8,559 nt of DNA from Paracoccaceae bacterium (GTDB lineage Bacteria; Pseudomonadota; Alphaproteobacteria; Rhodobacterales; Rhodobacteraceae), in the NCBI GenBank assembly GCA_007119835.1, contig SKOX01000229.1, positions 1-8,559 of the forward strand, in the 5' to 3' direction. How positions within the stretch are numbered: the first letter of the stretch is position 1; the number at the start of each line of letters is the position of its first letter. Positions 1 through 6,551 of this stretch are shown here, one piece after another. The position numbers and the translations under genes were made by a program. Below the pieces are notes generated by a model that ran no database searches, was not told the origin of the DNA, and saw only the letters and a list, made by a program, of their open reading frames with translations.

Positions 1-992
1 CCTTCCGGGTCTACTCGCCCTTCTGGCGGGCCGTCGCCGCGCGCGACGTGCGCCCGCCGGTCGCGCCGCCGCGGCTTCACGCGCCCCAGGTCTGGCCGGC
101 GAGCGAGCGGATCGAGGACTGGGATCTCGCGCGGCGGATGAACCGCGGCGCCGCCGTCGTCGGGGAGCACGTCGCCGTCGGTGAGGCCGCCGCGCGCGAC
201 CGTCTCGGCGCCTTCCTCGATGGGCCGGTTCGCAGCTACAGGACCGACCGCGACCGGCCCGACCTGCCCGCCACGTCGAACCTGTCGGAGAACCTCACCT
301 ACGGCGAGATCTCGCCCGCCGCGATCTGGCACGCCGGCGAGCGGGCGCGGGCCGAAGGGGCGCCGGGCGCGGAGCATTTCCTCAAGGAGCTGGTCTGGCG
401 GGATTTCGCCTGGCACCTCGCCTGGCACACGCCGCACATCCTCGAGCGCAACTGGCGCGAGGGCTGGGACGCCTTCCCGTGGCGGGGCAAGAGCCCGGAC
501 TTCGAGCGCTGGCGCCGCGGCATGACCGGCGAGCCGATCGTCGATGCCGGCATGCGCGAGATGTGGGTCACGGGGCGGATGCACAACCGGGTGCGGATGA
601 TCGTGGCAAGCTATCTCTGCAAGCACATGATGACGCGCTGGAAACCGGGCGCCGACGTCTTCGCCGACTGCCTCGTCGACTGGGACCCGGCCTCGAACGC
701 GCTCGGCTGGCAATGGGTCGCGGGCTCGGGCCCGGACGCGGCGCCGTACTTCCGGGTGTTCAACCCGGCGACCCAGGCCGAGCGCTTCGATCCCGACGGC
801 GCCTACCGGGCGCGGTTCCTCGGCCGGCGGGGCGAGACGCCGCGGGGCGAGGCTGCCGCCTTCTTCGAGACGGTGCCGCGAAGTTGGGGCCTCGATCCCG
901 CCGACGATTACCCCGAGCCCCTCGTCGACCTGAAGGCGGGCCGGGAGGCGGCGCTTGCCGCCTACAGGAGCCACGTCGCGGCAACGGCCTGA
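1..992 (+). CDS. phrB: Deoxyribodipyrimidine photolyase (class I type), 5' end missing
   Basis: Light-driven flavoenzyme that splits UV-made cyclobutane pyrimidine dimers. The reading frame is open from base 3 and begins with FRVYSPFWRA, an internal photolyase motif, so the true start and the antenna domain lie left of the window; the GTG at 48 is internal. The visible part is almost the whole FAD-binding helical domain. Numbering from the GTG codon: TSNLSENLTYGEISP at 76-90, FLKELVWRDF at 111-120, GRMHNRVRM at 176-184, WQWVAGSGPDAAPYFR at 221-236. By alignment to E. coli PhrB from memory, the electron-transfer tryptophans are W145, W198 and W221. The Asn facing flavin N5 is N217, and the substrate contacts E114, W117, N180, M184 and W223 are all present. 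It therefore looks catalytically intact. A related class III CPD photolyase cannot be excluded without the N-terminal domain. It converges on ccmB and is the only + strand gene. Confidence 0.95.
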   Translation, partial: FRVYSPFWRAVAARDVRPPVAPPRLHAPQVWPASERIEDWDLARRMNRGAAVVGEHVAVGEAAARDRLGAFLDGPVRSYRTDRDRPDLPATSNLSENLTYGEISPAAIWHAGERARAEGAPGAEHFLKELVWRDFAWHLAWHTPHILERNWREGWDAFPWRGKSPDFERWRRGMTGEPIVDAGMREMWVTGRMHNRVRMIVASYLCKHMMTRWKPGADVFADCLVDWDPASNALGWQWVAGSGPDAAPYFRVFNPATQAERFDPDGAYRARFLGRRGETPRGEAAAFFETVPRSWGLDPADDYPEPLVDLKAGREAALAAYRSHVAATA

Positions 993-1014
993 GCCCGGCG
1001 GGCGGCCGGGTCAG
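989..1014. terminator. Candidate shared hairpin terminator between phrB and ccmB
   Basis: CCCGG at 994-998 pairs with CCGGG at 1006-1010 around a 7-base loop. The stem extends through CTGA/TCAG at 989-992 and 1011-1014, with one bulged G at 993. The outer arms are therefore the two stop codons themselves. There is no T run on either strand, so an intrinsic terminator in the strict sense is not shown; in GC-rich alphaproteobacteria such hairpins may act without a T tract or with Rho. Confidence 0.35.
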
Positions 1015-1676
1015 CGCAGGTTGATCCGCAGGGCGGCCGCGGCGGCGAAGGGTGCTGCGGCGAGGACGAAGAGCGTGATGCCGGCGAGAAGCAGCAGCGC
1101 CGGGACCGGATCGGCGCCCTCGGCCGCCGCCGTGACGACGCGCGCCCCGAAGATCAGCGTCGGCAGATAGAGCGGCAGCACGAGGATCGAGAGCAGGAGC
1201 CCGCCGCGGCGGATGCCGACGGTGACGGCTGCGCCGATCGCGCCGAGGAAGGAGAGGGCCGGCGTGCCGACGACGAGCGCGCCGACGAGCCAGGCGAAGG
1301 CGGGCGTCGGCAGGCTGAGGGTGACCCCAAGGAGCGGCGCGACGGCGACGAGCGGCAGGCCGGTCGTCAGCCAGTGGGCCAGCGCCTTCAGCGCGACGAT
1401 CGCTTCGAGCGGCAGCGGCGAGAGCGCGAGGATGTCGAGGGCGCCGTCCTCGGCGTCGGCCTGGAACAGCCGGTCGAGCGACAGCAGGCAGGCGAGCAGC
1501 GCCGCGATCCAGAGCGTCCCCGGCGCGACGCCGGCGAGCCGGGCGGGATCCGGGCCGATGCCGAGCGGCACCAGCAGGACGACGATGAGGAAGAAGGCAA
1601 GCCCGAGCCCGGCGCCGCCGCCGGAGCGAAGCGCAAGCTGAAGTTCGCGCGCGAGAAGAGCCGTGGCGGCGGACAT
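1011..1676 (-). CDS. ccmB: Heme exporter protein CcmB (cytochrome c maturation system I)
   Basis: Inner-membrane subunit of the CcmAB(CD) ABC complex that frees heme-loaded CcmE for attachment of heme to c-type cytochromes in the periplasm. The 221-residue length is normal for the family. Six hydrophobic segments are visible at about 22-40, 51-69, 101-122, 128-152, 160-181 and 192-216. The family motif LFQADAEDGALDIL is at 70-83, after TM2, and GTPALSFLGAIGAAVTVG is at 137-154, followed by RRGG and LPLYLPTLIFG. I chose the ATG at 1676 (MSAATALLARELQLALR), which gives the usual CcmB N-terminus. A GTG at 1778 would add 34 unlike-family residues and is less likely. The Shine-Dalgarno before 1676 is poor. 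The gene lies 203 bases after ccmA instead of overlapping or abutting it, and no ccmC or ccmD follows, since the next gene is the convergent photolyase. Confidence 0.95.
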   Translation of the reverse strand: MSAATALLARELQLALRSGGGAGLGLAFFLIVVLLVPLGIGPDPARLAGVAPGTLWIAALLACLLSLDRLFQADAEDGALDILALSPLPLEAIVALKALAHWLTTGLPLVAVAPLLGVTLSLPTPAFAWLVGALVVGTPALSFLGAIGAAVTVGIRRGGLLLSILVLPLYLPTLIFGARVVTAAAEGADPVPALLLLAGITLFVLAAAPFAAAAALRINLR

Positions 1677-1879
1677 CGCGGGTTCAGAGTTTGTAAATGT
1701 ATCGACGATGCGAAAGAACGCCCGCTGACAAGATTGGACATTTTTCCGAGAAATCCGGCGTTGCGGGCATTCTTTCACATCCTCTCAGCCGGCCAGCCCG
1801 CGTCGCGGTACGGCAAGCCCGGACCCGCGTCGCCAGCCCGGCCGCGCCTGCCGGCATCGGTTTCCGCCCGCCAAGGTCG
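1677..1879 (-). other. ccmA-ccmB intergenic region with AT-richer island and possible 28-codon leader ORF
   Basis: This is the longest gene-free stretch in the window. Bases 1681-1780 are clearly richer in A and T than their surroundings and could hold a promoter for ccmB, but I find no convincing -35/-10 pair. Within it a 28-codon minus-strand ORF runs from an ATG at 1770 to a TGA at 1684. It has GAGAGG 10 bases upstream (1781-1786) and ends 7 bases before the ccmB start. Its third codon positions are only about half G or C, unlike the neighbouring genes, which argues against an ordinary protein gene. A leader peptide or chance ORF is more likely. Confidence 0.3.
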
Positions 1880-2545
1880 TCACGCGAAGGCGCCCTCGAG
1901 GAAAGGGTCGTCGGCCGGGGCGCCGGGATGGGTCCGGCCGGCGGGCGGGGGCGCGAGGACGACGGGCGGCGCGGCCGTCAGGGCGAGGTCGACATGGGTG
2001 GCGACGAGCGCCATGCCACCCGCCGCGAGATGGTCGGACACCACCCCGAGCAGCCGCGCCACCGCCGCGCGGTCGAGGGCCACCGTCGGCTCGTCGAGCA
2101 GCCAGAGCCGCCGGCGCGCTAGCAGAAGCCGCGCGAGGCCGAGCCGTCGCTTCTGCCCCGCCGAGCAGGCGTGGGCCGGGCGGCCGGCGATGGCGGCGAG
2201 GTCGAAGGCCTCGAGCGCGGGCGCGACCGCCGTCGTCCCGTGGATCGCCGCCCAGAAGCGGAGGTTTTCCTCGACCGTGAGCTGCGGCTTCACCGCGTCG
2301 AGATGCCCGGCATAGGCGACGCGCTCGGCCCAGAGGTCGGTTTCGGCAGGATCGGTGTCGTCGAGCGTGATCCGCCCGCCGGCCGCCGGCACGAGGCCGG
2401 CGAGGGTGCGCAGAAGCGAGGACTTGCCGACGCCGTTCGGCCCCTGCAGGAGGCGCGCCTCGCCGTCGGCAAGGCCGAAGGAGAGCCCCGCGAACACGAG
2501 GCGGCCGTCGCGCCGGCAGGAGAGATCCTCGACCATCAGGGGCAT
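1880..2545 (-). CDS. ccmA: Heme exporter ATP-binding protein CcmA
   Basis: Cytoplasmic ATPase of the CcmAB complex; ATP hydrolysis drives release of holo-CcmE during cytochrome c maturation. The 221 residues are a single ABC domain of normal CcmA length. Walker A GPNGVGKS is at 35-42, a CcmA-type signature SAGQKRRLGLARLLL at 128-142, Walker B LWLLDEP at 147-153 with catalytic E152, and the switch histidine H184 in VATHVD. The GHLDAVKP segment at 80-87 matches CcmA in position; it has Leu82 where I recall Gln in some homologues. The start at 2545 (MPLMVEDLSC) fits the family N-terminus; an ATG three codons in (2536) is an alternative, and neither has a strong Shine-Dalgarno. The 3' end precedes the long gap to ccmB, and upstream it is separated from hbd by 133 bases containing two hairpins, so it may have its own promoter. 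Confidence 0.95.
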   Translation of the reverse strand: MPLMVEDLSCRRDGRLVFAGLSFGLADGEARLLQGPNGVGKSSLLRTLAGLVPAAGGRITLDDTDPAETDLWAERVAYAGHLDAVKPQLTVEENLRFWAAIHGTTAVAPALEAFDLAAIAGRPAHACSAGQKRRLGLARLLLARRRLWLLDEPTVALDRAAVARLLGVVSDHLAAGGMALVATHVDLALTAAPPVVLAPPPAGRTHPGAPADDPFLEGAFA

Positions 2546-2598
2546 GCCGCCGCCATAGCCGATCGCCGGCGCCCGGGAAAGGGGTGACGGGCAAGCCC

Positions 2599-2622
2599 GG
2601 CCGGCGGCGCAAGACGCCGGCC
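2599..2622. repeat. Inverted repeat (hairpin) upstream of ccmA
   Basis: GGCCGGCG at 2599-2606 and CGCCGGCC at 2615-2622 form a perfect 8-bp stem with an 8-base loop. It is the second of two hairpins in the hbd-ccmA gap and lies about 55 bases before the ccmA start. It could be part of the hbd terminator or a ccmA leader structure; no T run follows. Confidence 0.35.
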
Positions 2623-2633
2623 CGCCGTGGGGA

Positions 2634-2656
2634 GGGCCCCGGCTCGGCCGGGGCCC
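2634..2656 (-). terminator. hbd: Candidate terminator hairpin after hbd
   Basis: A perfect 10-bp stem (GGGCCCCGGC at 2634-2643, GCCGGGGCCC at 2647-2656) closes on a 3-base loop, starting 22 bases past the hbd stop. The stem is all G and C and is the strongest hairpin in the window. No T run follows on the minus strand. The arm at 2650-2656 can alternatively pair with GGGCCCC at 2659-2665, so two competing folds are possible. Confidence 0.5.
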
Positions 2657-2678
2657 GGGGGCCCCGCGGCGCGCGCCT

Positions 2679-3554
2679 TCAGCGGGTCGGGACCGGGGTT
2701 TCGCCGCGGTAGTCGTAGAAGCCGCGCTTCGTCTTGCGGCCGAGCCAGCCCGCCTCGACGTATTTCACCAGGAGCGGGCAGGGGCGGTACTTGGTGTCGG
2801 CGAGCCCGTCGTGGAGCACGTGCATGATGGCAAGGCAGGTGTCGAGCCCGATGAAGTCGGCAAGCTCGAGCGGTCCCATCGGATGGTTGGCGCCGAGCTT
2901 CATCGAGGTGTCGATCGAGGCGACCGAACCGACGCCCTCGTAGAGGGTGTAGACCGCCTCGTTGATCATCGGCACCAGGATGCGGTTGACGATGAAGGCC
3001 GGGAAGTCCTCGGCCGTCGAATGCGTCTTGCCGAGCCGCTCGACCACGCCGACCAGCGCCTTGTAGGTCTCCTCGTTGGTCGCGATGCCGCGGATCAGCT
3101 CGACGAGCTGCATCACCGGCACCGGGTTCATGAAGTGCAGCCCCATGAACCGCTCGGGCCGGTCGGTGTGCGACGCGAGCCGGGTGATCGAGATCGACGA
3201 CGTGTTCGAGGCAAGCAGCGTCCGCTCGCCGAGGTGCGGGGCGAGGCCGGCGAAGATCTTGTTCTTGATCTCCTCGTTCTCGGTCGCCGACTCGACGATC
3301 AGGTCGCAGGGCCCGAGCGCGGCAAGTTCCGGCGCAGCCCGGATGCGGTCGAAGGCGGCCTCGCGGTCGGCCTCGCTGACCTTCCCGCGCGAGACCTGCC
3401 GGTCGAGGTTCGCGGCGATGTTCGACAGGCCGCGGTCGAGCGCCTCCTGGCTCACGTCGTTGATCAGCACATCGTAGCCGGCGAGGGCGAAGACATGGGC
3501 GATGCCGCTGCCCATCTGGCCCGCGCCGACGACCCCGACCGTCCTGATATCCAT
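2679..3554 (-). CDS. hbd: 3-hydroxybutyryl-CoA dehydrogenase (NAD-binding, 3-hydroxyacyl-CoA dehydrogenase family)
   Basis: Oxidises 3-hydroxyacyl-CoA (typically short-chain) to 3-ketoacyl-CoA with NAD(P), in beta-oxidation, or runs the reverse reaction in butyrate/polyhydroxybutyrate routes; cytoplasmic. The 291 residues match the usual monofunctional length. The Rossmann motif GAGQMG is at 10-15. Residues matching the human HADH catalytic set from memory are S119 (in ASNTSS), H140 (GLHFMNPVP), E152 and N190 (AFIVN). The C-terminal domain has NHPMGPLELADFIGLD at 223-238 and ends with KTKRGFYDY. The ATG at 3554 has GGAGG five bases upstream and gives the standard family start. The open frame continues far upstream only because stops are rare at this GC content. 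Similar genes often follow etfBA directly; here two outer-membrane protein genes lie between, and the leader carries a G-rich hexamer repeat. Confidence 0.95.
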   Translation of the reverse strand: MDIRTVGVVGAGQMGSGIAHVFALAGYDVLINDVSQEALDRGLSNIAANLDRQVSRGKVSEADREAAFDRIRAAPELAALGPCDLIVESATENEEIKNKIFAGLAPHLGERTLLASNTSSISITRLASHTDRPERFMGLHFMNPVPVMQLVELIRGIATNEETYKALVGVVERLGKTHSTAEDFPAFIVNRILVPMINEAVYTLYEGVGSVASIDTSMKLGANHPMGPLELADFIGLDTCLAIMHVLHDGLADTKYRPCPLLVKYVEAGWLGRKTKRGFYDYRGETPVPTR

Positions 3555-3605
3555 GTCGCCTCCGCCTTCGCCTGTCGCCCCAGCATTAGTCGCCGCCCGT
3601 GGCGG

Positions 3606-3653
3606 CCGCAACCGCACCCGCAACCGCACCCGCACCCGCACCCGCACCCGCGC
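3606..3653. repeat. 8-unit hexamer tandem repeat, G-quadruplex-type motif on the minus strand
   Basis: Eight head-to-tail 6-base units on the + strand: five are CCGCAC, two CCGCAA and one CCGCGC. Read on the minus strand, which is the coding strand of hbd, this gives five GGG runs (3655-3653, 3649-3647, 3643-3641, 3637-3635, 3631-3629), each separated by exactly three bases, with a further GGG at 3619-3617. That satisfies the usual four-run G-quadruplex pattern with short loops. It sits about 75-100 bases upstream of the hbd start codon, outside any gene. Confidence 0.9.
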
Positions 3654-3658
3654 CCATG

Positions 3659-3686
3659 GCCCGCACGGCGGCGTCGCCGCGCGGGC
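3659..3686 (-). terminator. Candidate terminator hairpin after the second PagL-like gene
   Basis: GCCCGC at 3659-3664 pairs with GCGGGC at 3681-3686. Inside, GCGGC (3668-3672) pairs with GCCGC (3676-3680) around a GTC loop, with only the ACG at 3665-3667 unpaired. It starts 8 bases after the stop codon at 3695. No T run follows on the minus strand; instead the G-run repeat follows directly. Confidence 0.4.
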
Positions 3687-3694
3687 AAGGGGCC

Positions 3695-4159
3695 TCAGAA
3701 GCCGCCGGCCGAGACGCCGAAGCCGATGCTGACCTGGTCGTCGACGTTCGAGCGGTGGGTGAGGATGACGGAGCCGCGCCACCCTGCCGCGATCGGCACG
3801 CTGAGGCCGAGCCGCGAGCGCAGGGCGAATTCCGTGCCGTCGTCGCCGCCGCCGGCGGTGACGCCCGGCATGACGCTGGCGTCGAGCCGCAGCGCGTCGC
3901 CCACCGGCACGGTGAGCGCCGGGCCCGCCCCGCCCCAGACGTCGCCGCGCGTGTCGACCTCGCCCGCCACCGCGAGGCGGAGCGGCGCGGCCCCGAGGGT
4001 GGTGAGCGGCGCGCTGCGGTACTCGAGGCCGAACGTGGCGGCCGTGCCGCGGTCGCGCAGGTCGTCGGCGGTGATGCCGAGCTGGAACTGCTGCGCCGCG
4101 GCCGGCGCGGCGGTGGCAACGAGCAGCGCTGTGGCCGCCAGTCGAATGATCCCTCGCAT
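3695..4159 (-). CDS. PagL-like outer-membrane beta-barrel protein lacking the expected catalytic Glu
   Basis: 154-residue precursor with a signal peptide (hydrophobic core 4-19, AAA cleavage motif at 20-22) and a C-terminal Phe, as in outer-membrane barrels. It resembles the upstream gene 4279-4788 throughout: a GDVWGGAG segment at 72-79, GDALRLDASVMPGV at 87-100, and HRSN at 135-138 where the neighbour has HKSN. They look like diverged tandem paralogues. Lipid A 3-O-deacylases (PagL, acyloxyacyl hydrolase family) use His, Ser two residues on, and Glu fourteen residues on. H135 and S137 are present, but the residue at +14 is V149, the tail is about five residues shorter, and no Glu follows the HxSN motif. 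It may have lost deacylase activity, use D140/D141 instead, or have a binding role. The ATG at 4159 has a strong GGAGG four bases upstream. The gap to the previous gene is 119 bases. Confidence 0.7.
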   Translation of the reverse strand: MRGIIRLAATALLVATAAPAAAQQFQLGITADDLRDRGTAATFGLEYRSAPLTTLGAAPLRLAVAGEVDTRGDVWGGAGPALTVPVGDALRLDASVMPGVTAGGGDDGTEFALRSRLGLSVPIAAGWRGSVILTHRSNVDDQVSIGFGVSAGGF

Positions 4160-4229
4160 CGTTCCTCCGGAATTGTTCTTCGTCTCGATTCGGGCGGCGT
4201 CGGCAGCGGCCGCGAGGCCGTGGTGCGGT

Positions 4230-4256
4230 CTTGCCCGTCGTCGGGCCCTTGGCAAG
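4230..4256. repeat. Alternative hairpins between the two PagL-like genes
   Basis: CTTGCC at 4230-4235 can pair with GGCAAG at 4251-4256 around a 15-base loop, or GCCCG at 4233-4237 can pair with CGGGC at 4242-4246 around TCGT. The two folds share bases and exclude each other. They lie 23 bases past the stop of the upstream gene. There is no T run, so a terminator is not shown; an attenuating or RNA-stability element is possible. Confidence 0.25.
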
Positions 4257-4278
4257 AGCTTCCGGGCGAGCGCAGCCA

Positions 4279-4788
4279 TCAGAAAGTCCGGATGGCGAAG
4301 AGGTAGATCGTCTCGACTCCGGGGTTGATGCGGCCGGTGCCGGCGTTCGACTTGTGACTCCACGCGAGGCCGGCACGCCAGTCGCCGTCCAGCGCGCGAC
4401 TGAGTTCGAGCTGGGAGCGAAAGATGGGAAAGCTGGTCCCGAGATCGTTGCCGGAGCCACGGCTGTAGCCCCCGACCATCCCGCTCGCCGCCAGCCGCCA
4501 TGGCCCGTCGCCGAGCGGCAGGAAGGCGACAAGGCCGCCGCCGCCCCAGAGGTCGCCGTCGGTGTCGAATTCGGTGGCGACGCCGCCGGCAAACGCGACC
4601 CGCCCCAAGGCGGCGAAGCTGCCGGTGCGGTATTCGACGAGCCCCGAGGCGGCGAGGTTGTCCTGCCGGTCGTCGCTAAAGAGGCCGCGGATGCTGTCCG
4701 CGCCGAGGCCAAGAACAAGTTCGCCCGCGGCGGCAGGCGCGGCGCCGAGCAGCGCGGCGAGCAAGATGGCTGGGATGCGTGTCCTCAA
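4279..4788 (-). CDS. pagL: Lipid A 3-O-deacylase PagL-like protein (acyloxyacyl hydrolase family)
   Basis: Predicted outer-membrane enzyme that removes the 3-O-linked acyl chain of lipid A, remodelling the outer leaflet. The precursor is 169 residues with a signal peptide (hydrophobic 5-18, AAA|GEL cleavage near 21) and a mature part of about 148 residues, the size of an 8-strand PagL barrel. It ends in Phe. The C-terminal motif [16 protein letters not shown] at 144-159 places H145, S147 and E159 with the same +2 and +14 spacing as His126, Ser128 and Glu140 of Pseudomonas PagL. Overall identity to PagL is surely low, so the call rests on motif, size and topology. The start is TTG at 4788, with AGAGGA about five bases upstream. 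No ATG or GTG lies between it and the in-frame TAG eight codons upstream, while the signal peptide begins directly after it. It lies 40 bases after etfA and may be co-transcribed with it. Confidence 0.75.
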   Translation of the reverse strand: MRTRIPAILLAALLGAAPAAAGELVLGLGADSIRGLFSDDRQDNLAASGLVEYRTGSFAALGRVAFAGGVATEFDTDGDLWGGGGLVAFLPLGDGPWRLAASGMVGGYSRGSGNDLGTSFPIFRSQLELSRALDGDWRAGLAWSHKSNAGTGRINPGVETIYLFAIRTF

Positions 4789-4828
4789 GGCCGTCCTCTC
4801 GGTTGCGCTGCCTGCGCCCGGCTACCCG

Positions 4829-5755
4829 TCAGAGTTTCTGTTCGAGCTCGGGCACGATCGTGAAGAGGTCGCCGACGAGGCCGTAGTCGGCGACCTGGAA
4901 GATCGGCGCCTCCTCGTCCTTGTTGATGGCGACGATGATCCTCGAATCCTTCATGCCGGCGAGGTGCTGGATCGCGCCGGAGATGCCGACGGCGATGTAG
5001 AGCTCCGGCGCCACGACCTTGCCGGTCTGGCCGACCTGCCAGTCGTTCGGCGCGAACCCTGAATCGACCGCGGCGCGCGAGGCGCCGACGGCGGCGCCGA
5101 GCTTGTCGGCGAGCCTCTCGACGATCCGGAAGTTCTCCTCCGAGCCGATGCCGCGGCCGCCGGAGACGACGATCTTCGCCGAGGCGAGCTCGGGCCGGTC
5201 GGAGGCCGCGACCCGGTCCTCGACCCACGACGACAGGCCCGGGTCGCCCGCGGGCTCCGCCGTCTCGACGGGGCAGGGGTCCTGGGCGCCGGTCGCCTCG
5301 AAGGTCGAGCCGCGAACGGTGATGACCTTCTTCGCGTCGGTCGACTGCACGGTCTGGACCGCGTTTCCGGCGTAGATCGGCCGCTCGAAGGTGTCGGGGC
5401 CGTCGATGGCGGTGACGTCGGAGATCACCATGACGTCGAGGCGGGCGGCGAGGCGCGGCGCCACGTTCTTGCCCGTGGTCGTCGCCGGGAAGACGATGTG
5501 GTCGTAGGCTCCGGCGAGGCTCTCGATGAGCGCGGTCAGCGGCTCGGCGAGGCGGTGGCCGTAGCCTTCACCCTCGACGTGGACGACCTTGGCGACGCCC
5601 TCGAGGCGTGCGGCCTCTTCCGCGGCCGTCCCGCAACCCTCGCCCGCGACGAGGACGTGGATGTCGCCGCCGAGCATCTTCGCGGCGGTGACCGTCTTGG
5701 CGACGACGTCGTTGAGGTGGGCGTTGTCGTGCTTGGCGTAGACGAGGACGGCCAT
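4829..5755 (-). CDS. etfA: Electron transfer flavoprotein subunit alpha
   Basis: FAD-binding subunit of the soluble ETF heterodimer, which accepts electrons from acyl-CoA and related dehydrogenases and passes them to ETF:ubiquinone oxidoreductase. It has 308 residues, the normal length for bacterial and mitochondrial-type alpha subunits. The FAD domain is at about 190-308, with SGGRGIG at 198-204, [15 protein letters not shown] at 224-238, GQTGK at 242-246 and the signature [16 protein letters not shown] at 252-267. Residues matching the human flavin-site positions Ser248, Arg249, Thr266 and His286 are S226, R227, T244 and H264. This is a typical non-bifurcating, mitochondria-like ETF. The ATG at 5755 follows the etfB stop by two bases, with GGGAG inside the etfB end, so the two are almost certainly translationally coupled, giving equal subunit amounts. 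Confidence 0.98.
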   Translation of the reverse strand: MAVLVYAKHDNAHLNDVVAKTVTAAKMLGGDIHVLVAGEGCGTAAEEAARLEGVAKVVHVEGEGYGHRLAEPLTALIESLAGAYDHIVFPATTTGKNVAPRLAARLDVMVISDVTAIDGPDTFERPIYAGNAVQTVQSTDAKKVITVRGSTFEATGAQDPCPVETAEPAGDPGLSSWVEDRVAASDRPELASAKIVVSGGRGIGSEENFRIVERLADKLGAAVGASRAAVDSGFAPNDWQVGQTGKVVAPELYIAVGISGAIQHLAGMKDSRIIVAINKDEEAPIFQVADYGLVGDLFTIVPELEQKL

Positions 5756-5757
5756 AT

Positions 5758-6519
5758 TCAGATGACTCCCGCTTCGTTCCGGAGCTTGTCGACGAGCTCG
5801 TCGACGGAGGCGACCTTGATGCCCGCCTCGCGCTGGGTGGGCTCGGCGGTCTTGAGGACCTTGAGCCGCGGGGCGACGTCGACGCCGTAGTCGGCGGCGG
5901 TCTTCTCCTCGAGCGGCTTCTTCTTCGCCTTCATGATGTTCGGCAGGCTCGCGTAGCGCGGCTCGTTGAGGCGCAGGTCGGTGGTGACGATCGCCGGCAG
6001 CCTGACCTTGATCGTCTGGAGGCCGCCGTCGACTTCCCTCGTGACGACAGCCTCTTCGCCTTCGATCTTCACCTCGGAGGCGAAGGTCGCCTGCGGCCAG
6101 TCCAGAAGGGCCGCGAGCATCTGGCCGGTGGCGTTCATGTCGTTGTCGATCGCCTGCTTGCCGGCGAGCACCATGCCCGGCTGTTCGGCGTCGACCACGC
6201 CCTTGAGGATCTTGGCGACCGCGAGCGGCTCGATGTCGTTGTGCGGGTCGTCGGCGGCGATGACGAGGATCGCGCGGTCCGCCCCCATGGCGAGCGCGGT
6301 GCGCAGGGTCTCCTGGGACTGCTTCACGCCGATCGACACGGCGACGATCTCGGTGGCCGCACCCTTTTCCTTCAGCCGGATCGCCTCCTCGACCGCGATC
6401 TCGTCGAAGGGGTTCATCGACATCTTGACGTTGGCGAGGTCGACGCCCGATCCGTCGGCCTTGACCCGGACCTTGACGTTGTAGTCGACGACCCGCTTGA
6501 CCGGCACCAGGATCTTCAT
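5758..6519 (-). CDS. etfB: Electron transfer flavoprotein subunit beta
   Basis: AMP-binding partner of EtfA in the ETF dimer. It has 253 residues, full length. The N-terminus [19 protein letters not shown] and [19 protein letters not shown] (35-53) are typical. The AMP-site region [20 protein letters not shown] is at 120-139, and the family signature [12 protein letters not shown] begins at 159. The dehydrogenase recognition loop [13 protein letters not shown] (189-201) has L192 at the position of human Leu195. K197 and K200 fall at the positions of human Lys200 and Lys203, which are known methylation sites in the human protein. The ATG at 6519 has a purine-rich GGGAGAGGG ribosome-binding stretch just upstream. 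It is first in an apparent etfB-etfA-pagL-pagL-like transcription unit, preceded by a 106-base gap with an inverted repeat. Confidence 0.98.
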   Translation of the reverse strand: MKILVPVKRVVDYNVKVRVKADGSGVDLANVKMSMNPFDEIAVEEAIRLKEKGAATEIVAVSIGVKQSQETLRTALAMGADRAILVIAADDPHNDIEPLAVAKILKGVVDAEQPGMVLAGKQAIDNDMNATGQMLAALLDWPQATFASEVKIEGEEAVVTREVDGGLQTIKVRLPAIVTTDLRLNEPRYASLPNIMKAKKKPLEEKTAADYGVDVAPRLKVLKTAEPTQREAGIKVASVDELVDKLRNEAGVI

Positions 6520-6551
6520 GCGCCCTCTCCCGCTTCGCTGCTCGACGCTCC

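Noticed and set aside
48..992. GTG at 48 as the start of the photolyase
   Set aside because: The frame is open to the left edge and encodes the photolyase motif FRVYSPFWRA before that GTG, so the gene is cut by the window edge.
1741..1745. T run at 1741-1745 as a + strand intrinsic terminator
   Set aside because: No GC hairpin precedes it on the + strand and no + strand gene ends nearby.
1374..2315. A 313-residue + strand ORF across ccmB, the gap and ccmA
   Set aside because: Both minus-strand genes it overlaps have clear family motifs; the + frame shows only low-complexity sequence.
2679..4718. A 679-residue open frame on the minus strand, apparently fusing upstream sequence to 3-hydroxybutyryl-CoA dehydrogenase
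   Set aside because: The upstream part is out of frame with the two PagL-like genes, is Arg/Ala/Pro-rich and resembles nothing. The ATG at 3554 has GGAGG and gives the exact family start. The frame is open only because stops are rare at this GC content.
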